Position numbers and translations under genes: made by a program. The notes beneath the pieces were generated by a model. It made no database searches. It was not told the origin of the DNA and saw only the letters and a list, made by a program, of their open reading frames with translations. 64,000 nt of DNA from Oreohelix idahoensis (lineage: Eukaryota; Mollusca; Gastropoda; Stylommatophora; Oreohelicidae), in NCBI GenBank assembly GCA_024509875.1, contig JAMPIV010013764.1, forward strand, positions 118,501 through 182,500, in the 5' to 3' direction. Shown piece by piece: positions 10,516-21,935 of the stretch. Position 1 is the stretch's first letter; every line of letters starts with the position of its first letter.

Positions 10516-13241
10516 TGTGGCGAGTGTGCCGGGGAGGTTATTGATGTTACAAAACTACGTGTACTCAGAGTGAGGTCAAGCTATGTAAGTCCCTGAGTCT
10601 AATTGATGATGATGATGTGTTCTCAGGGTACCTATCCGGTACCTCCCTAAGATCTCACTCTGGGGAATATTTTAGGAGGTTGTTATATGTTTTACGGCTA
10701 CGTGTCTAGGGTAATGCAAGTATAGTGATAAGTGCATAAAAACCAACACAACTGTAACTCAATGAAATTGAATTAAGTAAGACTGTTGTTAAGTTTATAG
10801 ATTATGTTACAATTTTAATTTCCTGTTCCTCAAAATCATTTGGGGCAGTAATAGTTAAAAATAAAGAGAACTGTATTTACATATAATAAATAAATAAGGA
10901 GGACTCTATGTCCATAACTTGATAATAAACAAGTGTCACTGTAGGTGTAGAACACAGACTGATGTAATACTGTCTAAACGTGATGGTCAATGGTGTGAGG
11001 GACTATTGTTGTCATCACGCCCACAATAATGAATGTTCAAGTGTGGGTGAATTTTTTCAGAGCAAAACTGTTTTTCCTAAAGGGACCTATTGTTGTCTTC
11101 ATAGGTGTAGAACACAGCAATTAACCCCCTGATCAAAGATTTTTTTTATTAATCCCAATTTTTTTTTTTTTTTGTTTTTGGCATAATGATTGTTCTAAAG
11201 CGTAATAAAATTTTTAATTATCATTGTTGGGAAATTTAGTTGGAGGGACATATTGTTGTCATCATAATGACCCACAATAATATGGGCTGTGGAAATTTTT
11301 TAATGAATTTGGGTTTTCAGAGCGACCCACTTAAAGGGACTTCACCTGATGTTTCTACTGAAGTATTTTACAGTGTAGATCATACAAATTCAGCATAAGA
11401 GTTTGTTTTTTCCTTTTTCTTTGTTGTTTTTTTTTTTTCCCTGGTGCGTAGGGGAAGTTGAAAAAATGCAGCATACAGCTTTGCTGAGGCCTTCACTGTC
11501 CTCAAATTCTGTCTTCACCAGGTTTCCTGCCACCAACTGGTAACAGGCAATATAACCCTGAAAAAGAAGGACATTCCCCTACTTTTTATATGCTGGCTAT
11601 GATAATTCCACCTAATCAAAACTATCATTAATTGTGGTCAGTATTGTGTGCAAAACATTTGCACTAGCCCCTATTTTATTTGACTTCACTCCGTACTGTG
11701 TGTACATTCTTCTTCCATTTGGCTGCAACGCCACTGTCACTTTAAACATTGAGTTTCTTCCATAAAATCAGATAGGTATACAGTATTCTTCTGGTAACCT
11801 GTTAATTTTTTTGTGCAATCATTCTAAGTATGTTTTCAGGCGTCATTGAACCTTGTGACACTGCAGAAGACTACCAGTAGCTTTCTGGACTTACAGTCGT
11901 AATGTTTTTTATGGCAATATTCAATCACAATTTAATTTCGTTTCTCTATAAGTCTGCTTAGGCATGCTTGCTAGGATGTCGTAATTCTTTTCCCATGGCA
12001 ATGTCATACAACACAAAATTTTGGCCCCCTATCTGGGTTGCCTCTACATATTAATAAAATATATCAATAAAATTATTTATCTTACCACAATCAATGAAAT
12101 ATTTCACACAAGTGTAAGATTAACTGGCAATCAATGGCACAGGAGCAGATCGCTGTCGTCCAGACCGCAAAGGTATTGGTCACAACTGCTATGCGGCTGA
12201 TCTTAATCTAACTGTGTTGAAATATTTGTCTCAAGTGGCAGCTTATTCTGGCAAAGCGTTAGTTTTATCTCCCCTTCCTAAACTATCATTAACCAATCAA
12301 ACAAGTCAAGCAAATTTGACTGTTCAAAAACGCGTCCCGAAAATGCAACTTCCGAAGACTTTCAAAATTGAGCCGTTCCTCAGTGTGTTTGTCTGTCTGT
12401 CTTCAATTTTTATTTTCTACAATATCTCGGTTATTATTGGGTCGATTTCAAATTTTAAAAGTGATTCTTAAACTGCCTTTTGGCCTCTATCATCCTATCT
12501 AGTTTTCATCTAACCCTTCTTCATCGTTTTCATCTATGTAATTTGTCTCTATATTTATTCTGAACAAAATACTTTTCTATCAGGCAAGATAATTTATTAT
12601 AGGGAATAGTATGGTATTTTTATACACAATATCATCGCTTTAATTCAAACCATCTATTTTATTTACCCTCTTTATGTTATCTAAGTTTCTCTCTTTCCCC
12701 TCCTCTCTGCACAAATTTGGTTTTAGTTTCAGTTTCAAACGCATAAGTTAGGCTTGATTCTTTGTCATTTTAATTCCCCCCCCCTCTTTTTCCCGTCTCT
12801 CCCTTTTTCAAGACAAGGTAACAAGTTGTTTTTTTCTGCCAACTTTCCGGCTTTCGTCATAAAATATTGGGGAGGGAAACGCAAGCTGCGTGTGTGTTTT
12901 GGGGGATGGGACTCAATACGCTTGGTCTTTGAAAATTCAAATCTTGTGCCAATCGTGGACTGTTCGGATAGGCAATGGCCTTGGTGCAAAATTTCAAACA
13001 TTGTAGTTATTTATAGTTACAGCCTTCGCCAAATAATAGGGTGGGGTGTATGCGGTTTTGGGGAAGGGTAACCTTTTTCAAACTATGGTAGTAGAAAAGT
13101 CAAGTATTGTCCAATTCTTAGCAGACGTTTTGCCCTTGGCAATTTTCAAATATAATAGTGAGGTTCATAGGGTGTAATTTTACGTTACTAGATTTTGAAT
13201 AGGGGAATTTGAGCGGGGGTACACAGATCCATTTCATCACA
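10516..13241 (-). mobile_element. Solo-LTR-like insertion (relative of the Gmr1-like LTR)
   Basis: A 2.7-kb block begins TGTGGCGAG and ends CATTTCATCACA, flanked by the 5-bp direct repeat ACTTG at 10511-10515 and 13242-13246. TGT...ACA ends and a 5-bp duplication are what Ty3/gypsy-type LTRs leave. Read on the minus strand, its end resembles the LTR at 15.7 kb (shared TGTCTAGGGT block near 10705 and similar terminal wording), but it is much diverged and longer. No gag or pol is visible. A G-rich part (12750-13070) is unexplained. It could be a solo LTR or a non-autonomous element. Confidence 0.65.
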
Positions 13242-13674
13242 ACTTGAAACAAGCGTATGACGGAGTATTGAAAGATGGTCTGTTCTTGAAAATGCAAAGA
13301 ATGGGGATTGAAGGAAGAATGTTCCGATAGATACAAAACTTTAAACCAGAACTATCTACACAACCTTTAACGGTGTCGCATCAAAGAAACGGAAAATCCA
13401 AATGGGCTTACCGCAGGGATCAGCATTGAGCGGCCCAATTTTCCAGATTTACATCAACGACCTGGCAGAATGTCTAAAAATAACCTATGCCTTGTATGCA
13501 GATCACCTAGTGATTTGGATAACCCTTCATATATGGAGATCCTCGTGAATGGATGGAAATGTGCAGTATGCTGCCTATTTTCCCCCCTGCTAGCTTAAAG
13601 CCTAAAGCAAGGGTCCAGTAAATGCATGCCCAGTCATGAGAGATATGAGTGACATAAACTGGAACTCACTACTA

Positions 13675-14179
13675 CAGAGGTTTTCAAACTTTTTTGGTCC
13701 GCGGCTCCCTTGACCTGTGCATAAATCACCGCGGCTTCTCTCTATACTATATATTATATATAAGCAAGTGGTACGACTCGACTGCCATCTACCAAAACAG
13801 TAGTAATAACACGCCAGCCTGCTAGAGGTCACTAGCGCACAGCTCATAAACAGAGTCGGCTTGGACGATCGCTGTTGGGTCATTTCATCTCTTAACACCA
13901 GCATCCGCCATGATGACATCAGAGTTAGTGATCAACTGTTCGCAACATAGACCTGCTCTGGAGTTTTATGGTGCATTTGTCAATAACTTCTAGTACCTAA
14001 TGACATGTATTGGTACATGTAATAATACCTCGGCGCAAACATGTCGTCCTACGAAGATCTATATTGATGGACCTTGGCTCATAATATCGAGCCCAACACT
14101 TTTCCCAAGCCACCGCGACGCCATTAGCCGAGGGCCGCGACGCCCCTGGGAGCCGCGACGTACAGTTTGAAAACCTCTG
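13675..14179. mobile_element. hAT-type MITE, 505 bp, with 8-bp target duplication
   Basis: Terminal inverted repeats: the left end reads CAGAGGTTTTCAAACT and the right end is its reverse complement. Both are followed inward by a CGCGGCTCCC-like block. The perfect 8-bp direct repeat CACTACTA flanks the element at 13667-13674 and 14180-14187; 8 bp is the hAT signature. The interior is non-coding, so it depends on a transposase from elsewhere. It sits in the jockey-like LINE, 0.6 kb upstream of a semaphorin exon. Confidence 0.92.
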
Positions 14180-14330
14180 CACTACTACATCTCATTAAGT
14201 TGTACATTAGTAGAAAAGCAACAGGAAACTCAAGATCCTCAATGTAGATAATGCGGAGAAAGTCAACTTGGCATTGGCTACAAACAGATCAACAAATCAG
14301 CAAACCTAGCTAAACAGCAACAACAGCGTT

Positions 14331-14801
14331 AAAGTTTTATTCGCTTCAGGTCTAGTCTGTTGTGATACATTATTTTTCCATTTCATTTTCTTCATGTAGA
14401 GTTTTCTACCTTGGTCTATATTTGTACTAGCTAATTTCATGTAACATTGTCATCGTCTTTTCTCACTTTATATTCTTCCGCGTGGCTCATCTTTGATTAT
14501 GTAGTGAATTTTCCACATATTCTTTGTCTTCTTTGTCCTTTTTGCATATAATATATAGTATATTTAACACCTGTATCTCCTTTTTGCCATTGTGGCTGAC
14601 AAAGGGTATCGCCCGAAACTTTCCGTGTTTTGAGTGTACCATCCATTTGTAAAACTCACTCAATGCTATTTTTTTAAATAATTTGAGTGAATGCTTATTC
14701 CCTGTTTAATGTTTTTGGACGAGCTTTAAAAACACAAATCACCAGTTTATTTGATTTAACTATATAAATTTTAACTGTCTTGTGTCTATTTGATATTTCA
14801 G
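14331..14801. other. Intronic sequence before the first visible semaphorin exon
   Basis: AT-rich, no coding frame. It ends in TGATATTTCAG, a good 3' splice site, at 14791-14801. Confidence 0.6.
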
Positions 14802-14937
14802 AAACAGCATACCGGGATCAGCTGTGTGTGTTTACACCATGATGTCCCTCGTTGATTCTTTCAACGGTCCTTTTAAACATCAGGAAAACCCACCAGATGC
14901 CTGGTTATCGTATCAGAACAATTTTGTAAATGAGAGA
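14802..14937 (+). CDS. Semaphorin-5-like exon a (mid sema domain)
   Basis: A 136-base exon between TATTTCAG and GTAAGTAAAG. It begins with the last base of a split codon and ends on a codon boundary. The translation contains GSAVCVYTM, the propeller strand conserved in all semaphorins, and FNGPFKHQENPPDAW, where the FNGPFK motif and following tryptophan are typical. Class 5 proteins have the same FNGPFK-QEN-AWL spacing. It lies just downstream of a transposon cluster and 0.5 kb upstream of a LINE that received the 8.2-kb LTR element. No stop or frame break. Confidence 0.88.
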
Positions 14938-15399
14938 GTAAGTAAAGATCATGCGTTTCTTCATCCGATTGATTTCTGGATTGCCAGGCAGGCATACATT
15001 TTATTTGATGATGAGAAATATCCCATTCAACCGCTAATGGGTTATAATTAGGATATATATCGTTTTCTATTCTAATTAATATGAATAATTGCCGACACGT
15101 AAAAGTTACATCACCTTTGTCAAATCATTGTAAATAAGGCAAATCAAAATTGCCAAATTTGCATGCTAATTAAAAAAACTAAAGAAAAAAAAAAAAAAAG
15201 ATAGAGCAAAACAAAACCAAACAAAAATATGGCAAACAAAAAACATCAAATAAAAGTTATAAAAAGAGGAGGGGTGTAAAGTCCTGGTGTGTTTAGTTAG
15301 ATATTTAATTGACTTTCGCTTGGTATAAGTTATATGTATTATAAGAACATCATCAGACCTTCACCTTCCTAATTACAATACATTAACTTTTGTTCTTGT
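14938..15399. other. Intronic sequence after exon a
   Basis: Starts with the donor GTAAGT. AT-rich with an A-rich patch (15171-15250) and no coding evidence beyond the donor, although the exon frame runs on by chance to 15051. Confidence 0.6.
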
Positions 15400-15735
15400 T
15401 AAACATTGTTTGACTATATTACGCAACTCCCTAGGTCTGTCTATTCTTAACACCTCTTCTATATTTATAGGTAAAATTTGAAGCCGGCTAATAATCTAAT
15501 ATTGGGATTCTCATTTGTTCATAACTCTTACATTTTAACAAGAAATGTTCTATATTATTGTCTTGAAGACACCCTGCACAGTAAGGTTCTTCTATTCTGA
15601 AATAGCCTTTTCCCAGCTGTAGTCTGAGAAGTTTCTTATTACATTTGTATCAGATCTACCTTTGTTGGATTCTGCATCTGCCTTTTCATTTCCCCCTTTG
15701 CCAACATGTGAAAGTATCTGAGCTATTAAGACTGA
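15400..15735 (-). pseudogene. Jockey-like LINE, RNase H tail (right-hand half of a split element)
   Basis: The minus strand from 15735 reads the last RNase H segment, including HVGKGGNEKADAESNK with the catalytic His, followed by the C-terminal region. It continues exactly from the frame that breaks off at 23972: the LTR retrotransposon between them is flanked by ACTGA on both sides, and without it the RNase H frame is continuous. The copy also aligns with 930-1440. Confidence 0.75.
15731..15735. repeat. Target-site duplication, left copy (ACTGA)
   Basis: ACTGA immediately before the TGT of the 5' LTR, repeated at 23967-23971 directly after the ACA of the 3' LTR. Confidence 0.92.
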
Positions 15736-16606
15736 TGTCATGGAATATTCTAATCCACATATATAAATTATCAATTAAATATAAAGCCTAATAAATACAT
15801 ATAATAAAGAAAAGAGCAATGGTAAAATGACAGTGCTGTCACAAGGAATGTACTCGAAATCCCCCTTGTTTTCTGCTTCGTCTGCAAATTGTAACGCTTT
15901 CACGTTGATAGTAAAAGCTTACTGTATTATACCCGCTTTCTTCAATGAAACGTGTGCTGTATTTCTTGGAAAAACATTAAGAGGCAGACTGCGTAATGAC
16001 CTAAATTTTTAAATTCCATTCATGTCTTTTTCTACATTACGTTACCAAAACGAACGAACAGATGGACAAAAGGATAGCGAGAAGGGAGAGGCAGAAAGCC
16101 GAACACTAAACACGCTTCGCGCGATACGCAAATGCTGCCATCACGCGTGTAAGTCTACATGCACTAATTTTTTTTCAGACGGACAGTGATAAAATACACT
16201 ACCCTTTCCCAGAGTTAGGTTTATAAATCATAAAAAAAACTCTTATTAGAAAAGATAACATTAGATGGGTTTACGGTTGAGAACATAACAGTACCCAGAC
16301 AGAACATCTTCGAAACAGGAGGTAAAAGAAATTGCATATTTTGAACGCAGCCACGTAGCTCCTTTAAATTAGTATTTTTGGGTTCCTTAGGGCTTGCTGA
16401 CAAATAATATGTAAAACGTTACGCAAATAGTCCAGGAATTAATAAATTATACCCAAAATAAAATATTGGGGGTGCCTGACAGCATAAAATCATTTCTGCT
16501 CATAAGATTTTTTTTTAACGTGTTTGAAAAAAATTTACGTTACAGAAATAGCCTACCATGTAAACTCCAAATTGATTGGAGCGCAACAAATGAAAGCCTA
16601 ACCACG

Positions 16607-16625
16607 ATTGGTCGGGCTATAAATA
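16607..16625 (+). promoter_or_regulatory. Probable LTR promoter: inverted CCAAT and TATA box
   Basis: ATTGG at 16607-16611 is followed by TATAAATA at 16618-16625. The same block is at 22817-22824 in the 3' LTR. Transcription of the element would start about 30 bases downstream. Confidence 0.55.
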
Positions 16626-16801
16626 CTATCTTGGTTGTTAGGGGAAACGGGAAAAGGTAACATTTTTTTCAAACACTTGTCGAAACGTGGCTCATTGGCC
16701 AGTCTCGCTGATATACACACTTGGGAGCGTTAGTTCGAGACCACTTGTTTAAATGATCTTGATAAAGCATCAGTGCGTTGAAGCCAGCTAAAATTTTGCT
16801 C

Positions 16802-16807
16802 AATAAA
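16802..16807 (+). terminator. LTR poly-A signal AATAAA
   Basis: AATAAA lies about 180 bases after the TATA box, a reasonable distance for the R region. The copy in the 3' LTR is at 23002-23007 and would end the genomic transcript. Confidence 0.5.
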
Positions 16808-17771
16808 AGCCTGGAAGATAAGCAGATGGAAATTTGTGCCAGTTTGTGCCAGAATTCATTGCTAATCAACGTATCTGTGTTATTCGTATGAATTGTGGGA
16901 CAGTGGTCTTGATGGTACTGAGCAGCACCTAGTCAGAGCTTTGCTGAATCCAGTGTCGGACAGCATACTCCTTGGTCTTTTTAGCTATCAGTGAGGTGTC
17001 TCCTGAGCCCAGAGGAGAATTCGAGCAGAGGAGTCCTTTCCTGCCGCCATCACGCCAGATAAGCGAATTGGCCAGCTGAGCTCAACATTATGTCCCCTCA
17101 TCTTGAACTGACTTTTTAAAATTAACATTAAGAGGGGAATTTACTTGTCTTAAAATCAGGAACTGTGAACATCTCCAATACTGGTCCCTAAAGACAAACT
17201 ATTGAAGTCATGATGACAAATACCAACAGAGCTTGAACAAAAAAAAACCAGTATTACCTCATTTTACTACTACACAACTGACACACATAGAACATTTGTA
17301 ATAATATATGTCACTACAATATTCATATTAAATACATTCTGTACATAACTTGTAATTTAAATTGATTGTGATTCCTGGTTCCCTTGTAGTTGAATCAGGA
17401 CACATATTCATTCATGCCAGTAATGAATACATATTGTTATTTGAAAGTTTATCAGTGACTCTTTTAAGATATCTTTGTAGAGTGTTATATGTATGTGAGT
17501 GTCACAGTGTTGTCAAGAGTAGTGGATTAAATTAAATTGTTTATCTGTCTGTTGTTGTGACTTACACTTCACCATACTCATACCCTAGACACATAACGTA
17601 GCATCACACTATTCCAGAATAATTCTGACTGAGATATATAGATATGTGGTAGCAAGTAAGGTTATCTATAATACACTACTCTTAATAGATATAGATACCT
17701 TCACAGCTGATCTCAGTCAGTACACTAAGTTCCCTATAAGTATTTATAACATCCCACTTCACCACATATAT

Positions 17772-17790
17772 TGGGGTCTCGTCTTGGGAT
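17772..17790 (+). other. Primer-binding site
   Basis: TGGGGTCTCGTCTTGGGAT begins five bases after the 5' LTR and starts with TGG, the complement of a tRNA CCA end. A tRNA 3' end would prime minus-strand DNA here. I could not identify which tRNA. Confidence 0.6.
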
Positions 17791-17957
17791 TTTGAATCTT
17801 TAACTATTAAAAATATTGGGGGTAATTCACTTCAGGGAATATAAGAATTAAAAGGTATCCTTGGGTGGAATTAAATAAGGTTGAGCTCACGGTGCCTGTG
17901 TTGTCCATTAGAGATTGAATTGTTGGTTAGACATTGTATAAATTTACATAATAGACA

Positions 17958-19160
17958 ATGGCGGACCTGGCCAAATTTCGATCTGCTGCGGTTCAGACTG
18001 CAAAAGAGTTAGGATTAGATGGGCAAGTTATGGTTGCCTATGTCACGACGGAATGTGACAAATTTATTGAACGTGAAGAAAGAAGGTTTGAAGCCGAAAG
18101 AAAGTTAGAGGCTGAAAGGGAAATTAAGAAGTTACAATTTGAAGCTGAGGCTGAGACTAAGAGGTTGCAGATTGAGGCTGAGGCTAAGAAATTGGAAGCA
18201 GAAGAAAGAAGATTGACTGCAGAAAGAGAAGACAGGAAATTAGCTGCAGAAAGGGAAGCAGAAGATAAAAGATTACAAAGGGAACATGAGTTACGACTAA
18301 GGGAGTTTGAGTTTCAAGGCCATGCTCCTGAAAATGGTGCCAGTCCCTTTGCCTCTGATGCTACGGTTACTCAGGGAGCCTCGACCTCAGCTATGAATTT
18401 TCATTTAGATCATTTTGTTGAGAAAGACGATGATATTGAGAGCTACCTAAATAGGTATGAACTATTAGCCACCACGTATGGGTTAGAGAGAGAAAGGTGG
18501 AGCTTAAAGTTATCTCAGGGACTTCGTGGGGCAGCTTATGAAGTTTTTGCAAAAATGAGCAGAGGTGATCAGGAAAATTATGACATGCTAAAGCAGGCTC
18601 TTTTGTTAAGGTATGAAAAGAATGCAGAGTTTTACAGGAAAAAAATTTAGGAATGCTAAACTACTGTCAGGTGAAACCTATCACCAGTTCTCTGCACGAA
18701 TCGAGACATACTTGGAGAAATGGACTTCTCTGGGGAAAACCCAAGATCTTAAGGAAATGGTCCTTATAGAGCAACTAAGAGAGTCCATGGCTCCAGACCT
18801 GAGAAAGTTTCTCATGGAACAAGGTGCAGAGAGGCTGGGTGAGTTGCTAAATGTTGCTGAAAGGTATCAAGCAGCTCAAGCAGAGGTAACAGGTAATAAA
18901 AAGAAACAGGGGGATAACTTCAGGGCACCACAGAACTTTAATAAATTTGATCCTAGGGATCAAAATAAAGGTAAGCACCAATTTGATAGGCCACGGTATG
19001 ACAATAAAAATAAATTCCCACAATTCGATGAAAGGAAATATGATGAAAGAAAATCTTTCAACCAAGGAAAAAGGTGGTGTAAAAATTGTAAGATGGACAA
19101 TCATGACACTGACCGTTGCAGAAGGAAACCTGTGTATATGGCAACCCTTCAGGTCAGGTC
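17958..19160 (+). pseudogene. gag: coiled coil, capsid-like region and zinc knuckle
   Basis: Start codon at 17958 in a good context (ACAATGG). Residues about 30-115 form a highly charged coiled coil of AEREAE/KKLEAE repeats. Next comes a helical capsid region (about residues 150-230) with the HFVEKDDDIESYL wording common in metazoan gypsy gag, resembling a SCAN domain. A frame break falls in an A run at about 18640-18647, after which the capsid region continues in the frame that starts at 18613. The zinc knuckle CKNCKMDNHDTDRC (C-X2-C-X4-H-X4-C) is at 19078-19119. No aspartic protease motif follows. Gag would form the particle that packages the RNA; this copy needs a frameshift or help to make the full protein. 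Confidence 0.8.
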
Positions 19161-20340
19161 GACCTCAAGACAGGAGGAGGATATTATGTTAGATACCACT
19201 CCAGAAGAGATGAGGAAGGCACAGGCTGAGGACAAAACACTCAAGCCTTGTTTCAGAAAATTGTCAACTTGTCATGCAACTCCAGGCAAGGGAGATTTTT
19301 ACATGAAAAACAAGTTGATGTATAGGAAGACTGGAGCTAGATCCAATGGTCACGGACAGCTGGTTCTTCCAAAAAGATATAGGGCAGACTTAATAAGGAG
19401 CCTACATGTGAAACCAGATGGGGACCATGAGAAGATAGGTACCATCATTCAAAAGGTGGCTCACAATTATTATTGGCCCAAAGCAAGATGGGACATTGAA
19501 AATTTTGTAGAAAGGTGTAGCATAGCACATGAGGGAACACCCACAAGTGGGAACATGGATCAGGACCTGGACACGCCACGGGGCAAAATTAGGCCTGATA
19601 ATAAAAAGAGAAATAGATTTGATAAAGTGGACCAAATGGAATGGGAAGCCCCTTTTCACGGACAAGCTTCACTTAACTGTTTTACAATGGCCACTATGCG
19701 GAGAGTGCAAAAAGATGTCTTACCCCAGGATAAGCCGACAATCCCTCAATCGGACTTAAACAAACTGGAGGAAGAGGATGTAGAGAGGAAATCTCTCATC
19801 AAGAATTTTAAGTGGGGAGACAGCCCCAAGAAAAAAATTGGTAGCGGTCGTTTTGTGAATGATAATTCTGGGAGGAAAAATCATCACTATAAAGCTTCAA
19901 GTGGAAGAGACCATACCGGTGCATGGACAAATAGGTCCACACAATAAAAGGTCCACTTGAAGCTTTGTTAAGAACGTGGACTGATGAAAAGGCAGAGGAA
20001 AACATTACATCTTCATACCAATATGTGAATGAGCTGACCACTCGGTTGAAAACTGGCTGGAAACTTGCCAATGAAAATTTGAAACAAGCCAGGAAGAAAC
20101 ATGCTGCCTATTATAACAGGAAGGCGAAAGACAGAAATTTGGCTGTGGGAGAGAAAGTACTGCTTCTTTTGCCTGGGAGTCAGAATAAGTTACAAATTGG
20201 ATGGCAGGGTCCATATACAGTTCTAGAGAAGGTGTCTAGAACAAATTATAAGATAGATAAGAAGGGGAAAGAAAAAATCTATCATGTGAATCTCCTGAAG
20301 AAATATTTGGAAAGAGAACATCAGGAAGAGACACACTTGT
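19161..20340 (+). pseudogene. Integrase remnants: zinc-binding region and GPY-type C-terminus
   Basis: In the frame ending at 19947, the wording LVLPKRYRADLIRSLH, then NYYWPKARWDIENFVERC (about 19363-19520), is that of the integrase H2C2 zinc-binding domain, although only one of the final cysteines is clear. From about 19530 to 19940 the frame stays open but shows no DDE catalytic core. From 19965, in another frame, comes the typical integrase C-terminus: a helical RTWTDEKAEE segment, AYYNRKAKDRNLAVGEKVLLL, and the GPY module (IGWQGPYTVLEKV) with HVNLLKKY (about 20284). It continues without a stop into the reverse transcriptase, showing that integrase precedes RT in this element. Confidence 0.75.
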
Positions 20341-21200
20341 TGACCTTGTCCATCGCCATGGAGATGAAAAAGGAACCACTTTCATCATTTGAATATCCAT
20401 TACACCCCTGTGAGACAGCAGCACCGGTGAAAATCAGTACACATTTAACGAAAACTCAGAAAGAGAGAGTGCAACAGGTTCTAAATAATCATGCAGAGGT
20501 GTTAACAGACCGACCAGGGCATACAAACCTATTGGAATATGATATGAAACTCCTAGACTCCACACCTGTCTGTATGAAACCATATTCGATTCCGTTTGCT
20601 AAGGAAAAAGCTTTGAAGGAAGAGATAGACTATCTGTTGAAGGAAGGAATTATTTCGCACAGTGAGTCTTCGTATAGTTCCGGTGTTGTACTCTTAAGGA
20701 AGCCCTCTGGAGAACATAGACTCTGTATAGATTACAGGAGACTGATTGCTATTACAGAAGGACAGGTGGATCCATTGCCGGATACAAATCAGCTGTTTGC
20801 CAGACTAAATAAAGCTAAATATTTCTCAAAAGTGGATCTGAGTAAAGGATACTATCAGATTCCAGTAAAGCCTGAGGTTAGACCATACCTAGCTTTTTAG
20901 TACCTCAGAAGGACACTATGAGTTTAATAGATTGCCATTTGGATTGAAGAATGCGCCTAGTGTCTTCTCTAGAATGATGAGAAAATTATTGGATCCTCTG
21001 AATAATATCTGTATAACAAATTTTATGGATGATATCCTTATAGCAACAGAAACATTTGAGGAACACATTGACTCTCTGAACATGCTGTTTGATCGACTTA
21101 GGGAGGCAAATTTAACAGCCCGACCAACCAAATGTTGCGTTGGATGTAAAGAATTGGAATTTTTTGGGACACACAGTTTATCAGGGAAACATGACCCCTG
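20341..21200 (+). pseudogene. Reverse transcriptase, Ty3/gypsy type, broken
   Basis: The open frame from 19965 carries the linker (VLTDRPGHTNL about 20499), the RT fingers (EEIDYLLKEGIISHS about 20619, LCIDYRRL about 20721) and palm motif A (FSKVDLSKGYYQI about 20823). It stops at 20900 owing to a frame break in a T run near 20890-20896. Motif B (LPFGLKNAPSVFSRMM about 20932) and motif C (FMDDIL about 21021) follow in the next frame, with another break near 21140-21200. All catalytic aspartates are present, so the damage is limited to small indels. Confidence 0.85.
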
Positions 21201-21865
21201 ACCCAAAGAATTTAGAGAAACTACAGAAAGCCCCGAGACCACAAACCAAGAAGGACGTGAGATCCTTTGTCTCATTATGTGGTTTCTACCAGAAGTATAT
21301 CAAAAACTTTAATTCCATATGTGCACCGTTAACTGAATTGACACGTAAAGGACATCCAGATCGCATTACATGGACTCCACAATGTGAAATGACTTACCAA
21401 GAATTGAAGGAAAAGCTCACAAGTAAACCCATTTTGAAATTACCTGACTTAAGTCAAGAATTCATAGTAAGGACGGATGCAAGTAATATTGGGTTAGGTG
21501 CAACTTTACTACAGAAATCAGATGCATTGGATGGGGAATTAAGCCCAGTGGCATATGCTAGCAGAAAGTTGAATAAAGCTGAAATAAACTACTCAACTAG
21601 CGAAAAAGAATGTCTTGCAGTAATATGGGCAATAAAGAAATTCAATATTTATCTATATGGGAAGGCATTTAAGTTGCAAACTGACCACAAACCTTTATCG
21701 TTTTTAGCACAGGCTAAGCATGAGAACTCTAGGTTACTCCGATGGTCTTTGCTTCTGGCTCCATACAATTTTAGCATTGAATATATATCTGGAAAAACCA
21801 ATCTGGGAGCGGATTTTTTAAGCCGCCATCCGTGTGATGAGAATCACCGTAAACCCCAGAAATAA
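21201..21865 (+). pseudogene. RT connection and RNase H domain
   Basis: The frame 21140-21865 contains the RT thumb (FYQKYIKNFNSI about 21287) and an RNase H domain with DASNIGLGATL (about 21475), EKECLAVIWAIKKF (about 21605) and TDHKPL (about 21680). These give the Asp, Glu and Asp of the active site. It ends with GADFLSRHP, the usual C-terminal wording, and a stop at 21863-21865. No integrase follows, unlike ordinary gypsy elements. The reading frame itself is intact over 241 codons. Confidence 0.88.
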
Positions 21866-21921
21866 TAATAATAAATTTCTCTATGTGTATATAGAATAAA
21901 GGACTGACATATAATGTCTGT

Positions 21922-21935
21922 TTTAAGAGGGGAGG
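21922..21935 (+). other. Polypurine tract
   Basis: AAGAGGGGAGG directly precedes the TG of the 3' LTR. It is the expected primer for plus-strand DNA synthesis. Confidence 0.85.

Larger units (their letters stand above)
10366..14330 (+). pseudogene. Jockey-like LINE reverse transcriptase, split by two insertions
   Basis: RT motifs are distributed over three pieces. At 10366-10515 NKAGFRRGRQTLEQLI and the start of the first palm motif (AVFVDL) are readable. At 13242-13660 the same frame resumes with KQAYDGVLKDG, then GLPQGSALSGPIF (motif B, about 13410) and ALYADHLVIW (motif C, about 13493, second catalytic Asp changed to His). At 14188-14330 comes a tail ending near a stop. The gap 10516-13241 is an LTR-like insertion and 13675-14179 is a hAT MITE. 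Removing the first joins the RT frame exactly at the duplicated ACTTG. Other frame breaks show the LINE itself is old. Confidence 0.75.
15736..17766 (+). repeat. 5' LTR, 2031 bp
   Basis: Begins TGTCATGGAATATTC and ends CACTTCACCACA. It matches 21936-23966 almost base for base; differences are mostly homopolymer lengths (near 16011, 16235 and 16509) and a few substitutions (such as 16352 and 17024-17029). It is unusually long for a Ty3/gypsy LTR, and short open frames inside (for example 15827-16012) show no known domain. Confidence 0.95.

Noticed and set aside
12754..13071. Gene in the G-rich part of the 2.7-kb insertion
   Set aside because: Frames are open on both strands but composition is biased and no domain or splice signals are seen.
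15827..16012. Small gene in the LTR (also at 22027-22308)
   Set aside because: The two LTR copies differ by a one-base length change near 16011 that alters the end of the frame, and no domain is visible. A chance frame in a long LTR is more likely.
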